Shown here piece after piece: positions 34,401-46,495 of a DNA stretch of 64,000 bases. Below the pieces are notes generated by a model. It was given only the letters and a program-made list of their open reading frames with translations. It was not told the DNA's origin and ran no database searches. The position numbers were made by a program, and so were the translations under genes. Within the stretch, counting starts at the first letter, position 1, and every line of letters begins with the position of its first letter. The stretch comes from Babylonia areolata. Its lineage: Eukaryota > Mollusca > Gastropoda > Neogastropoda > Buccinidae. The stretch is from the NCBI RefSeq assembly GCF_041734735.1, contig NC_134907.1:1928510-1992509 (forward strand), written 5' to 3'.

Positions 34401-35320
34401 AAAGATCGAGCATCTGCATTTTGACACATGCAGTTATAGATGTTTTTGTGATATAGACATCTTCAAGCATCTGTGTGAGGTGCATTGATCAATAAAAAAA
34501 AAAAAAAATTGGTAACCCGTAGATTAAAAAAAAATCTGACCATACTGGTATACCACACGTATTTTCATTTTCGTTGGTGTTTCGCTTTTTCTGTTCCCAC
34601 GAACGAAAAAATGAACATTTATAGTAACTTTAGCAATATTCAAAAACAAAGAGTTCGAAAACAAACAACGTAGTTCATTAACTTTTTAAGTTAATCACAT
34701 CCAATGTTTGATGTAGAACAATACTACTGTCTTTTTTCCCCAGTGATCACCCATTCACAGTACTGATATTTAATTGTCTATAGCACCAAATGTATTTTGA
34801 ACAAAGTGAAAACCCGTTGATGAAAGACAGCAGTTCATGCTTAATTTCACCAACCATTTTCTTCTAAGCATAAATTATGAATCGGTATGATTTTTTCTAA
34901 AGACAGCGGAACCTGAGAATGACTTCCGCACGTATATAATAATTATAAAACACCGTAACAGGAGTTTCCTTGACTGTGGCCAAATAAAATATAGCACCGG
35001 TCCTGACAAAAACATGACTGCCTGTACGAGGAGATTTCTAAAACGTTGACGACAGATCCCAAAAAAAAGTGAGACTCTTCTTTTTATTATCAAAGCATAT
35101 GTCTTTGCAGCATTCAAAAATGTAACTCCTTGTGTATTTTTTGATAAGTAGCCGACTCCAATAAATCTACTACACGGTTTATGTAAATCACTGGTCCTGA
35201 CAAACACATGGATGCTTGCACGTGGGGATCTTTATTATATTGAAGACAGATATAAAAAAATAAATTAAAAAGTTACACTTCGCGCTTACCTGAATAATGA
35301 TGCGTATCATTTAGTGTAAT
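34401..35320. other. intron, nothing seen
   Basis: AT-rich unique sequence without an exon candidate. Two similar stretches with CCTGACAAA(A/C)ACATG(A/G)(C/A)TGC near 35000 and 35195 hint at a weak ~190-base duplication. Confidence 0.4.
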
Positions 35321-35324
35321 ATCG

Positions 35325-36815
35325 CTCAATGGCGCAAGGACACAGGATCTTCCATCAATCCAGCGAAAGTTCAAACGTTGCTGTGCACCCTCAACAACAG
35401 AACGGCGAGCAAATCACCACCACCTGTGTCATTCGACGGAATTCAGATCGAGAAAACCGAATGCCTACGAAACCTAGGAATACAGTTCGACAGGATGCTG
35501 ACCTCCTGAAAACATACGGAAAATACTGTTCTCAAATGCAAAAGGGTCTTTCAGTCTTAAAAGCAATGGCAACCAAAGGTATCGAACAACGCCACCTCTT
35601 CCCGCTATATCAATCACTCGTTCTCAGTGTGATCGACTACGGACTTGGGCTAACAACACCGTCTCAAAGCAGCCTCCTAAAATTTGAAAGAGTTCAAATT
35701 GAAGCTATGAGGCTGATCCTTGGATAAACAAAAGACACGCCTACGGAAACCGTGCGATACCTGCTTGACCTTCCTTCAGTGCAGGCCAGAAAAAAGTTAG
35801 AACAGGTTAAGACCTACTTCAGAGCATTCGAAAAGCATCAAAACCCACTGCATGATACAGTCAAGGAACCAAAGGGCGGCCGTCTAGGACGAGGAAGATC
35901 ATGGATGGGGCAAACAGAAGACACAATCCAGCTTGTATGCCGACTACAAGTCCTGAAAGAAACAAAAGAATGGGAGGAAAACCCCTCAATCATCTATTCA
36001 ACACAGCCATTTCACCCACTTTAGGAAGACATTGTCGAGAATGGCCATGGGGCAAAACTGATGCAGAAGTGAAGATACTCATAGACGAAAACAGTAAAGA
36101 AGAGGACATCATCATATACACAGATGGCTCAGTCACCAAAGACCAATCCGGTTGGGGATTCACTGCGAAACAAAATGGAAAACAATATGGGAAGAGAATG
36201 CTGCCTACAAAGTCACAACCTCCAGCCTAACGATGGAAGTTGAAGCTGTGACACATGCTCTCCAGCGGCTATCATCTATCCACATGCCTGGAAATGAATG
36301 CCATGATTCTAACAGACTCAATGAACCTCATACAGAAAACTGAAAGTGGAATGGGAGGACCAGAGTGGCATGAGGCAATGCGCAACTTTCAGATTCAAAA
36401 ACGTATATGGTCATACTGTCCGGGGCATGCAGGTGCTAAGGGAAACGAGCGAGCTGACAGACTTGCTGGTAACGCAACAACAACGAGCGGCCTGCATCTA
36501 AGAAAATCGGAAATCCTCAGAAAAGTCAAATAATACCAAAAAGAATAGGTACAAGGCCATCATACCATCGATCGCCTCAAAGAAATAAAGGTAGAGAGAG
36601 GGGGCGGCCGTAAGTCTAGCACGAAAGGTAGAGCACGATGCTTTGCAAATCAAACGAATATCGGCATCATTTCCCAAGCAAATTTCTTCAAAACGGAACA
36701 GTCTCTATGGGCTTTTCCAAATACAATAGACTGAGCAACACGCTAGACTCCACGTTCCTGGCATCAGAGATATTTTCCCACCCCTATTGCGGCCAATCAG
36801 TGGCAGCATCTGTGC
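35325..36815 (+). mobile_element. I/Nimb-like LINE 3' half with RNase H
   Basis: Same family as the fragment at 1-897, with near-identical blocks such as GLSVLKAMATKGIEQRHLF and LSVIDYG.GLTTPSQS. This copy begins in the RT thumb and continues through MRLILG, RYLLDLPSVQARKKLE and an RNase H domain with IIIYTDGSVTKDQSGWGF, LTMEVEAVTHALQRL and WSYCPGHAGAKGNERADRLA. Frames change near 35.5, 36.02 and 36.2 kb and stops are present, so it is inactive. The end merges into a GT-rich microsatellite near 36.82 kb. Confidence 0.82.
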
Positions 36816-36960
36816 GTGTATTTGTGTGTGTGTGTGTGTTTGTGTGCGTGCGCGAATATGTAAGTGAACACATTTGTCAGGAAAGCTCTGTGCATGTGTG
36901 TGCGCGCGCGCGCGTGTGTGGGTGTGTAGAGGATGAGGTATGTGTGTGTATGCATGTCTG
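36816..36960. repeat. GT/GC-rich microsatellite
   Basis: Impure (GT)n with a (GC)n block at 36902-36914. Confidence 0.85.
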
Positions 36961-37214
36961 TGCTGTGGGAACAACGGAATACTGGAATGTGCGGGTGTGC
37001 AAATATATATTTGTATATATGTGACGCAGCACGCGGAAACCCCGACTGAAGTCGCAATTTATCATTTTTTACTTTTGTATATTTTCTAAAAGTTTAATAA
37101 TCAAATATTAAGATAGAAAAAATACAATGGATCTATCTGTTATAGTTTTTTCTATGATTTTTGCTAATTTCGTGTGCCCGAGGAGAAGAAATGGAGAAAT
37201 CGGCTCTTGAAAAA

Positions 37215-37655
37215 AAAAACCCCACATATTCGTGTGCCTGTGACTTAGAAACAAGAATGGTCCTGAATGTTTATGTGGTGTCAAAAGAATCAGAACTGAA
37301 GAAACTTTTAATTTTCACATGAAAAAAGCACAGGAAAATTGGTATTTTCTCTCTCTGTGCAACTCAAACAAAGACAAGTATTGCAAGTGGAGGAATGACG
37401 TCTTGCCATACCAATTATTCAGCCACAATAAGATCATGGAAAAACCCACATATTTGTCTGCCTGTAGCTTCAAAACAAGAATTTTCATGAACATATATGT
37501 GGTGTGAGACGATTCAGAATTGAGTAAATTTTAGATTTCGATATGTCAAAGGCACAGGAAAATTCGCATTTTATCTCTGTACTCAAATAAAAACAAGAAT
37601 GGCAAGTAGAGGGGTGATGTCATGCAATACAGATAGTACAGCCATAAGAGAGCCG
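37215..37655. repeat. two-copy tandem duplication (~223 bp)
   Basis: CCCACATATTCGTGTGCCTG near 37222 recurs as CCCACATATTTGTCTGCCTG near 37445. Flanking blocks (ATGTGGTGT, GCACAGGAAAATT, ATGACGTC/ATGATGTCATGC) keep the same order. The copies are about 80 percent alike by eye. Confidence 0.65.
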
Positions 37656-37959
37656 ACGGCGACAGTGAATGTTCAAATATTTCACGCCCATAAGTTGATG
37701 CATGAATATTTGGAGCTTCGGCTTAGATCCTGATCAAACTAACGTTTATTAACTGCAGTCATGGTATTGCCACATAATCAGCTGACGTGAAATCAGCCTG
37801 GAACATAGACTCAATGATTAGTCTCTATGGCCCGGATCCAAGTCAAAATCCACTGAATGTTACAACTGAAGTGACGATCATGTTGTTTGTATGTAGCATT
37901 ACCAACAGCTCCAGCGTCTTGACAAGGATGGAGATCCTGTGTGAAAGTGGTTGAGGGAG

Positions 37960-38300
37960 TGAGTGTGTGCGTGCGCGCGCGCGCTCATGTACATATGTGT
38001 GCTCGTTTGTGTATTTCGTGCATGCTCGCATGTTTACGTGTGTGTATGTGTGTGTGTGTGTGCCCTCGTGTATGTGTGTGTGCCCACGTGTACGTGTGCA
38101 GTTTATGAATGTTTATGTGTATAATATGTTTGTGTATGTGAGTGAGGTAAAGTGAGTGTGTGTGTTCTCGCGCGCACGTGTTTTCCCTGAATGTGCAAAA
38201 AACATGGTGACTGTGTGTGTATGAACACATGTGCGTGTGCGCACACACGCATACACACACACATACAAACACATAAACACACACATAGGGCCGTAGGCAA
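37960..38300. repeat. GT/CA-rich microsatellite cluster
   Basis: (GT)n with CG blocks to about 38215, then (CA)n to about 38285, so the two halves are partly inverted. Confidence 0.85.
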
Positions 38301-38699
38301 ATCCGCACGGTCCCAAACACAAGAAAATATTGTATTGTTCGGAGTGGAAATGCGCGTTTGATCCGCCAATTACAAATTGTTGAAAGAAATGGGCTTGCCC
38401 AAGTGACTGCCGAAAATATTTCACCAGAATTTGCTTTTGGGCATTTTTGCTATACGTTTAGTAAAACCAGAAAGTCGCGACAAACATAGAGTAAGTTTGA
38501 AACTTTGACAGATCTGAATAATGATTTTAAAACAATGAAATAAAGATGGATGTGGGGTGTTGAAGATAGGATCGATTCGTTTGCAGCACACAACATGGTT
38601 TCGAAAAATACTAGTATCAGATGGTGATGAAGTATGTATCAGATTCATATCAGTACTGTTAACTGCCCCCCTTCAATCCATTTGTCACTTTTGTTTTTG

Positions 38700-39181
38700 T
38701 TGTTGTTCAGCAGGAATCGCGCATAAACCATGGCTTTGCTTGTTGGCAGAAGAAAAGAAGAGAATGGACTATGTAAGCAAACTACTAATGCTTTCCTGAT
38801 GATGATGGATAACCAGTCTAAGTCCCTGAGTACATCGTTGAGCAGTTTGTTGACTTTTTTGATTGTCTGAGCAATCTGCGTGTCGTCAGCAAGCCTCTCG
38901 TCGCTAAAGAAAAGAAAACATTGGAAAATACTACATCCACATCAGCAGCTCTTGAACGGCACACACACAGAGCAGGTTATCCGAGAGAGTGCTCACATCT
39001 GGAGGTTGCAAAAGGAGAGGGAAGGACCTTTGTGGACCATTCTACAAAAGCTCAAGAAAATTTATGTGAACTAATTCGCTGCTCCTGCACAGTGGTGTGC
39101 AGAGAAAGGTGCAAATGCTGCTGGACCAACTTAAAGTGCACATGCGTGTGTACATATGGCAGGGGTCGTCACAAAGACTAA
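38700..39181 (+). pseudogene. fragment with CxC-rich zinc-binding tail
   Basis: The plus-strand frame ends in LCELIRCSCTVVCRERCKCC then WTNLKCTCVC and a stop at 39179. This resembles the TSO1/tesmin-like CxC motif that ends a multi-copy invertebrate protein family. Upstream, in order and partly in the same frame, are blocks fitting that family: VEQFV near 38.83 kb, LSNLRVVSKPLVAKEKKTL, and TSTSAALERHTHRAGY (the usual form is a PPTxxALxxHxxRAxYQ motif). Frames shift upstream of 38.86 kb and the middle is damaged. I take it as a decayed copy of a dispersed gene. The molecular role of the family is unknown to me. Confidence 0.4.
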
Positions 39182-40165
39182 ACATTGCCCAGTTGTACAG
39201 ACACAGCCCAACCAGTCGAGAAGGGTTTTCAGTAACTTCATGATACCAGCCTGATGGTTTAGTTTTTCAGTCAAACTAAAACTTGTTTATTTGGCTTTAT
39301 AGAGTGCACATTATGTACTTTGTGACTCTTGTAACCACACATCCGATGACATGCATGTGGGATTCTCATCTCAAGAAACCGTCCCCCACCACTACTCCCA
39401 AACTCTCCTCATCCCTCCTTTTCCATTGTCCTTTGATGTCTGGTGAGAGTGATGACTGAGACAACCCCACCTTAACACTTGTTCAGAGCCACAAGTCTTT
39501 GCTACACATCTTTACAATATTTTGTGATATGGCCCTGTGTCCTAAAGGTAGATGCAAACATGCAACAACCAGTCTGGTGCTGTGATTGGAATGGAATGGT
39601 CACTTTTGTAACTTGTGTTATGAGATTGTGCCAGCCAGTCATATATCTGATCATGTAAGTATGTTACTGGATCCGTCGTTTACAGTCAAAATCAGTTACT
39701 AGAGCAAAATCAGGAAGAACAGGACATTGGCTGGTGGGTAAAGGCAGATTTACAAGCTTTAAAACTTCTGAGGACCGTGTTAAACATTCATTTTTTGTGC
39801 TTTTAATACCATAGCAAATATGATTTGAAACAAGACCGGTCTTACTTTATTTCCCACATTATAACATAAACATTGTTTCGGTAGCTACAATAGCGTGGTT
39901 ATACGCAGATACCACGACCTAATAAAATATATGCTGTTGTTCAGGCATTAGAGATAATCTTCCAGGCCTAATTATGGATTTGCTGGTCAAGGCCTTCACA
40001 TATTGCTGTGACCTTATTACAGATTTAATTAATCTCCTGACGTGCAGCTGACAGACTTTAAACAAAACAAATTCAATTAGATTCCATGTAATCAGAGTGT
40101 TTATGAATTTAGCTAATACAGATCTAGTGCAGCACAGTATTTGTGTGAATAGTCACAGGTAGTGC
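39182..40165. other. nothing coding seen
   Basis: Unique sequence in the long intron between the exons at 53.2 and 33.9 kb; no exon candidate with correct borders. Confidence 0.4.
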
Positions 40166-40169
40166 GATA

Positions 40170-40735
40170 AACAAACACACTGTTCGGAACAGTAGTCACC
40201 ATAATGTAGTCAGTGCGTGTAGTGACCTAATTTCAAGAATAAATCTAGCCATTTGAAGAAAGTGCTGGTAGATTTATGTGCCTCAAAATGTTCAGACAGC
40301 ATCACAGTACATGTGTGAACACATATTTCCATTCAGTTGTCTCTGGCTACAAATTTTATATTTGTCTTCAAAACAAGTTAAAGTTAAGTTAAAGGGTTTG
40401 CTGGTCACAGTTATCTGGTTTTACTGTGACCAAATTACATGTTTAGTGCTTAATCTATCAAGCAAAGTGTCTGAAACGAATAATATACATAATATACACT
40501 GATTGTTTGAAAATCAAAAGTGATGCTCAAAGGAAAGACAACATTTAGATCTGCAGTTACAATGATGCGGCCAGTGCGTAAAGGGTAATCAACATTCATG
40601 GCTATTTGTAGCCAAACGAGGAAAGTGTCAGGATGTCTATTGCCTGTATTATGTTTAGATAGAGTCACAGTTCGTGTGTGCATCAGGTCACGCTTTCACT
40701 TCACAGCCTAACTGTTGGGATTCGTTGAAAATTGC
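40170..40735. repeat. two diverged copies of a ~380-bp-spaced repeat
   Basis: A segment with blocks GTAGTCAGTGCG, GAAAGTG, TTCAGACAGCATCACAGT (40180-40325) recurs as CGGCCAGTGCGTAAAGGG, GGAAAGTGTCAGGATGTC, TTTAGATAGAGTCACAGT (40560-40685). A third copy lies at 44825-45045. Confidence 0.55.
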
Positions 40736-41059
40736 TGCGAGTCGCTTAGCAGATAATGTTTTCGAAGACGCCATATTTGTTCACTTTACGTTGCGTCGAT
40801 TTTATGAACACATTGGCCCTTCGATGAATTTCCGTGAGTCATAAACACCACAGAATGAAACAACATCAATAAAACATTACACAGAAAGCCTGAACTTTCA
40901 ATAAAGATTACTTTCTTTTCGAACTTTGAGTCGGAAACTGGACTAAATTCGAAGTATCGTTGGGACCCTGCTGAAGTTGCAGCTTACGGAGGGTAGCCAG
41001 TAAAACTGTCGAAAACCGACTACATTCATACGCTTGATTCAGAAGGTACAGGGGAGACT

Positions 41060-43480
41060 TTTCTTTCTTTCTTTCATTTGCGTTCGACAGCTACGCAGTC
41101 AGGGTTGAAGTCCGAGGGATACCACAAACTCGGACGTCCGGCGAAGATCGGCTGCCGTCCCCCAGAGCTTGGTGTTGAGGTCAGCACCCCCAGGCCAGGA
41201 CTGCTGCCGCATCTTCTCCTACAGGGGGCAGTCTTGGAGAATGTGGGATGGGGTCTGGTCAGCCTGGCCGCAATCACATAGGGATGTGGCTGCCACTCCA
41301 ATCCTCTTCAGGTGTGCTCGGAGGCCGCAGTGTCCTGTGCGAAGGCGGTAGATGGTAGTCTGGTGTCTCCTCTCCAGTGTCCTGATGGGATCCTGGTAGC
41401 CTCCGTTCAGGGTGATCCAGCCTCTTCGGAATCTGCTGCAGAGGAGAGTTTTTGCTTCCTCATACGTGGCAGGAACGGTTGGCTGTATGAGCTGGCTTCC
41501 TTCCTTAGTAAGGTGGTCTGCACGCTCGTTACCTGGGAGGCCTACATGGGCAGGCACCCACTGGAGGGTCGTTGGGGCTGTTTGGGTAAGGGTTGCGAGG
41601 GAGGCCTTAAGGGACTGGATCAGTGGACCAGGATCAGGGGAGTCAAGGGCCTGGAGTGTGGACATGGAGTCAGTGAAGATGGAGATGCTGCCAAGGGGCT
41701 TTCCACATGAGGAGAGGAATTCTGCTGCCGTTTTAATGGCCAGGACTTCAGCTCCGAAATTGGAACAGAGCTTTCCCCCAAAGAGTGTGATGCTGCTGTG
41801 CTCTCTATCGGGAAACCTGACGTAGACACCACTGCCGGTTCTTGGTGGGCTGCTCCAGTCTGTGGTGTAGGTGGTGTGAGGGCAGTCTTCTGAGCTTCTC
41901 TCCCTGCATCAAGACTTTCAGGTTGCGTCTTCTCTCCATGGGCTGGACGTTAGCAGTTTTCTCCATGTTATGGATTGGCGTGGACATCATGGCTCCAAGT
42001 ATGAGGCGTAGTCCCATATTTTGGACTTTGTTGAGCCGGCTCTTGTTGGTCTTGGAGGCTGTGCCCCACGAGGTTCAGGCGTACTCCATGGTGGGTCTGA
42101 CCGCTCTCATGTAGACCCTGGCGAGAAGCCTGCTGTCTGCTCCCCATGTCGTCCCGGCAGGGCTAGCTTGAGGATGCTTCTCCTCTCCATCTCCTCAATC
42201 TGGGGCCTCCAGGTCAGGCGGATGTCCAACTTGACGCCAAGGAATGTTGGTGTGTCCGTCTGGGGCAAGACCTGTCCCTGGAGCTTCAGCTTGACTTGCT
42301 TGTTGGCGGTGGAGAGAGAGGAGTGTTGCGTTGGTTTTTGTGGTGTTGAGCTCAAGACCCCAGTCTTCTGTCCATGTAGCGATATTGCTGACGACTTCCT
42401 GAAGCCGGTAGGAGGCTGTGCTGGTGTGTTCAGCGGATGTCCATACTGCCAGGTCGTCTGCGTGCAGACTGTTGGAGACGTGCTTCGTGATGTTGTCTCT
42501 GATGGTGTTGATATACAACAGAAACAATGTTGGGGAAAGCACTCCTCCCTGGGGGACACCCTCACGTTGCTTGACCTTTCTGCTGTGGAAGCTGTGTAGT
42601 TTGACCCTTGCGGTCCTGCCGAGGAGGTAGTGTTGGATCCACATGTACATCTTGCTACGTACGCCAGCTTGGAGAAGTTTCAGGATGAGGCCCTCCTTCC
42701 ACACTTTGTCAAACGCTCTCGACAGGTCAAAAAACACGGCCAGTGTCTTCTTCTCCTGAAAAGAGTTTTCGATGTCCTGGACATGGAGGGCTAGTTGGTC
42801 TTCTGTGTTGAGGAATTTTATGTAGCTGGTCTGGGTAGGTGAAAGGATGTTCTGTGTTTCCAGGAGGAAGGTAAGGCGGTGGTTGACCATCCTTTCCAGC
42901 AGCTTGCCAACACAGCTCAGAAGGCCGATTGGTCTGTAGCTGTGGGGGTCCTTCTTGTTCTTTCCCTTCTTTGGGATTGAGATGATCTCTGCCTCTTTCC
43001 AGATGGAAGGCACAACTCCTGCTGTCCAGCTGTGATTGAAGATCTGAAGCAGTATTGTTCTGGATGCTGGTCCCAGGTGCTTCAGCATGTCGCCAGTGAC
43101 ACCATCAGGCCCCGGAGTTTTCTTGGGCTTCAAGCATGTGAATGCCTTGTTTCAGCTCCTTCATGGTTAATGGTTCGCTCGTACAGCTGTCATCTATGCC
43201 ATGTGGGTCTGATGTCAATAGTTTCGTGGTTTCCTCTCGTACCTGCTTGATGCACTGTCTGGACATGTGGATTGTATGTACTCTCTTCTCGGTACAGTTC
43301 CGCAAAGGTGTTGGCTGCGGCCTTTTCTGTTTTCAACTGGTTGTCCTGCTCGATGACGGTCTTGCCTCTGCTGGGGTTGTCATCGTTCAGTTTCTTTGTC
43401 AGCTTCCAGAGCCCCTGCATGTCTGTCTCCATGTTCAGGGAGGATGTGTTGTCTTGCCAACTCTTGCGTGTTGCTTGCAG
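41060..43480 (-). mobile_element. LINE with RT and RNase H (I-group), 5'-truncated
   Basis: Minus strand. Near 43.48-43.2 kb is the pre-RT linker (GLWKLTKKLNDD). The RT at 43133-42195 shows KTPGPDGVTGDMLKHL, SYRPIGLLSCVGKLLERM, FFDLSRAFDKVWKEGL, REGVPQGGVLSPTLFLLY and LHADDLAVWT. RNase H at about 41930-41450 includes FGAEVLAIKTAAEFL, FTDSMSTLQAL and WVPAHVGLPGNERADHL. A zinc-binding CDCGQADQTPSHILQDCP precedes the 3' end, which has a (GAAA)n tail at 41077-41060. There are frame changes near 42.2-42.4 kb and 43.13 kb. The 5' end is cut where the 30-bp array begins. Confidence 0.85.
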
Positions 43481-43487
43481 CATGGTG

Positions 43488-44815
43488 ATTGTGTGGACGA
43501 TCGTCATGATCATGGTGATTGTGTGGACGACCATGGTGATTGTGTGGAAGATCAAGGTGATTGTGTGGACGATCATGGTGATTGTGTGGAAGATCATGGT
43601 GATTGTGTTGACGATCGTCGTGATTGTGTTCAATTAGAATCACGATGATTGTGTCAATGAAGGTGTTCATGATTGTGATGATTGTTTCAATGGCAGTGCT
43701 GATGACTGTGTCAGGGGTAGCGTTGAAGATTGTGATGACTGTGTTCATGGTGGTGTTGATGCTGACAATGATTTTGTCAGTACTGGTGCTGATGAGTGTG
43801 TCAGTGATGATGTTGATGATTGTGATGGTTGTGCCAATGGTGGCGTCGATGATTGTGATGATTGTGTGCATGGTGGTTTTGATTACGATGATTGTGTCAC
43901 CGGAGGTGGTGATGATTGTGTCAAAGGTGATGGTTATCAGTGTGTCAATGATTGCGATGAGAACGGTGGTGTTGATGATTGTGCCAGTGGCGATGGTGAT
44001 TATTGTGATGATGTTCATGATGAATGTGTCCAGGGTGGTGTCAATGCTTATGATATTATCAAAGGAAATGGCGTTGTTGACATTCACAATGATTATGTCG
44101 AGGGTGATGTTGATGTTAATGATGGTTGTGCTGAGGGATGTGTTGATGACTGTGATTATTGTTTCAGTGTTGGAGATGATGATTGTGCCAATGGCGATGT
44201 TAATAATTGTGATGATTGTGTTTAGAGCAGTGTTGACTAGGACGTTTGTGTCAATGCTGGTGTTGATGGTTGTGATGATTGTGTCAATGGTGGAGTTGAT
44301 GATCGTGTTGAGGGCAGTGCTGATGGTTGTGATGTGTCAATGCTAGCAGTGACAGCCATGATGGCTGGGCCAATGCTGGTATTATCATGACAGTTGTATC
44401 AATGGCGACGTAATGAATGTGGTGGTTGTGTCAGGGGCAGTGTCGATGATTGTCATGGTTGTTTCAATGACAGTGTTGATGACTGTTAGGATTGCGTCAA
44501 TGTTGTGTTCATGATTGTCATGTGTGTGAACTGTATTGTTGATAATTGTTATGATTGTGTCAATGGCGGTGTTGATAATGGCCATGATTGTGACAATTGT
44601 GGTTTTGATGACTGTCATGACTGTATCAATGACATCGTTGTTGAGTGTGAGGATTGTGTCAATGTTGTTGTTGATGATTGTCATGATTGTGTTAATGGGG
44701 TTGTTGATGATTGTGATGATTGTGTCAATGATGGTGTTCACGATTGTCATGATTTTTATCAATGGTGTTGTTGATAATTGTGATGTTTGTTCTATGGTGG
44801 CGTTAGTGATTATAA
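43488..44815. repeat. ~30-bp minisatellite
   Basis: Units of about 30 bp (also 36 bp at the left) rich in GATGATTGTGATGATTGTGT and CAATGGTGGTGTT. Translation on the plus strand gives DDC-rich repeats, on the minus strand TII-rich repeats; both are by-products. The left part (43488-43625) is more regular, built on GTGATTGTGTGGACGATCAT. Confidence 0.9.
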
Positions 44816-44824
44816 GGTCATAAC

Positions 44825-45195
44825 AGCATCATGACTATTTGAAAGTCAAAAGCGATGCTCAAAAGCAAGAGCAACGTTTAGATCTACAATTAGAGTGACG
44901 CGCTGGAACAGTGACCTCATTAAATCGCTGTTGGTGGCAAAACCTGGAAAGTGTCAAGATGTCTATGAACTTAAATATGTTCGGATAGGGTTATAGTAAA
45001 TGTGTGCCACAGGTCATGCTTTCACTCCATTTCGCAGTGTTCACCTGATACTTGGTCCTTAGGACCCCAGCTATAGCAACATTTGAAGGATGGTCACCTG
45101 AAAATGACCGTGCTGGGTTCTACAATAAAGCTTGACAACATTTGGAGGCAGGTCACCTGATGATGACTGTGAAGGCGTACTGCGATAGACTACCA
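44825..45195. repeat. third copy of the 40-kb repeat plus 66-bp-type units
   Basis: At 44835-45040 the blocks GATGCTCAAAAGCAAGAGCA, GGAAAGTGTCAAGATGTCTA and GGTCATGCTTTCACTCC match 40515-40705. At 45060-45190 two units containing GGTCACCTGAAAATGACCGT and TTGACAACATTTGGAGGCAG match the diverged end of the array at 33.9-34.4 kb. Confidence 0.6.
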
Positions 45196-45375
45196 CAATC
45201 GTCCCCCGCCTTTCCTGCACTTCCCTTCACCCCTCTAGCGCTCTCTCTTTCTTCCAACTTTTCTTTCCTTTTACTATCTCCTCATTCTGTGCTTTTAATC
45301 CTTCCTCATCTACTCCTTTTACACGGACAAAACAGAAATGGCTGAAAGGATCGACACAGATGTAACAGGACGGGG

Positions 45376-46495
45376 ATGAGGGGGGATTCAAAGTCCAGTT
45401 CTGTGTTTCTCCAATCACCACCTTCCCTCTCTGGAACTATGTCCAGTTCTGTTTTCCTGTTTTGCCATGCACCACCTTCCCTCTCTGGAACTGTGTCCAG
45501 TTCCGTTTCTCCACTCACCACCCTCCCTCTCTGGAACTATGTCCAGTTCTGTTTCTCCGTGCACCACCCTCCCTCTCTGGAATTATGTCCAGTTCTGTTT
45601 CTCCGTGCACCACCCTCCCTCTCTGGAACTATGTCCACTTCTGTTTCTCCACGCACCCTCCCTCTCTGGAACTATGTCCAGTTCTGTTTCTCCGTGCACC
45701 ACCCTCCCTCTCTGGAACTATGTCCAGTTCTGTTTCTCCGTGCACCACCCTCCCTCTCTGGAACTATGTCCAGTTCTGTTTCTCCACGCACCACCCTCCC
45801 TCTCTGGAACTATGTCCACTTCTGTTTCTCCACGCACCACCCTCCCTCTCTGGAACTATGTCCAGTTCTGTTTCTCCATGCACCACCCTCCCTCTCTGGA
45901 ACTATGTCCAGTTCTGTTTCTCCGTGCACCACCCTCCCTCTCTGGAACTATGTCCAGTTCTGTTTCTCCACGCACCACCCTCCCTCTCTGGAATTATGTC
46001 CAGTTCTGTTTCTCCGTGCACCACCCTCCCTCTCTGGAACTATGTCCAGTTCTGTTTCTCCGTGCACCACCCTCCCTCTCTGGAACTATGTCCAGTTCTG
46101 TTTCTCCACGCACCACCCTCCCTCTCTGGAATTATGTCCAGTTCTGTTTCTCCGTGCACCACCCTCCCTCTCTGGAACTATGTCCAGTTCTGTTTCTCCA
46201 TGCACCACCCTCCCTCTCTGGAACTATGTCCAGTTCTGTTTCTCCACGCACCACCCTCCCTCTCTGGAACTATGTCCAGTTCTGTTTCTCCGTGCACCAC
46301 CCTCCCTCTCTGGAACTATGTCCAGTTCTGTTTCTCCACGCACCACCCTCCCTCTCTGGAACTATGTCCAGTTCTGTTTCTCCATGCACCACCCTCCCTC
46401 TCTGGAACTATGTCCAGTTCTGTTTCTCCACGCACCACCCTCCCTCTCTGGAATTATGTCCAGTTCTGTTTCTCTGTGCACCATCTTTTCTGTTT
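45376..46495. repeat. 47-bp minisatellite
   Basis: About 23 copies of a 47-bp unit with TGTCCAGTTCTGTTTCTCCG and ACCACCCTCCCTCTCTGGAA. Copies differ mainly at CCGTGC/CCACGC/CCATGC and AACTAT/AATTAT. Because 47 is not a multiple of three and the unit has no stop in any plus frame, all three plus frames stay open for about 1 kb. None is a gene. Confidence 0.95.

Noticed and set aside
43488-44815. DDC-rich plus-strand and TII-rich minus-strand proteins
   Set aside because: Translations of a 30-bp minisatellite; the period being a multiple of three keeps frames open.
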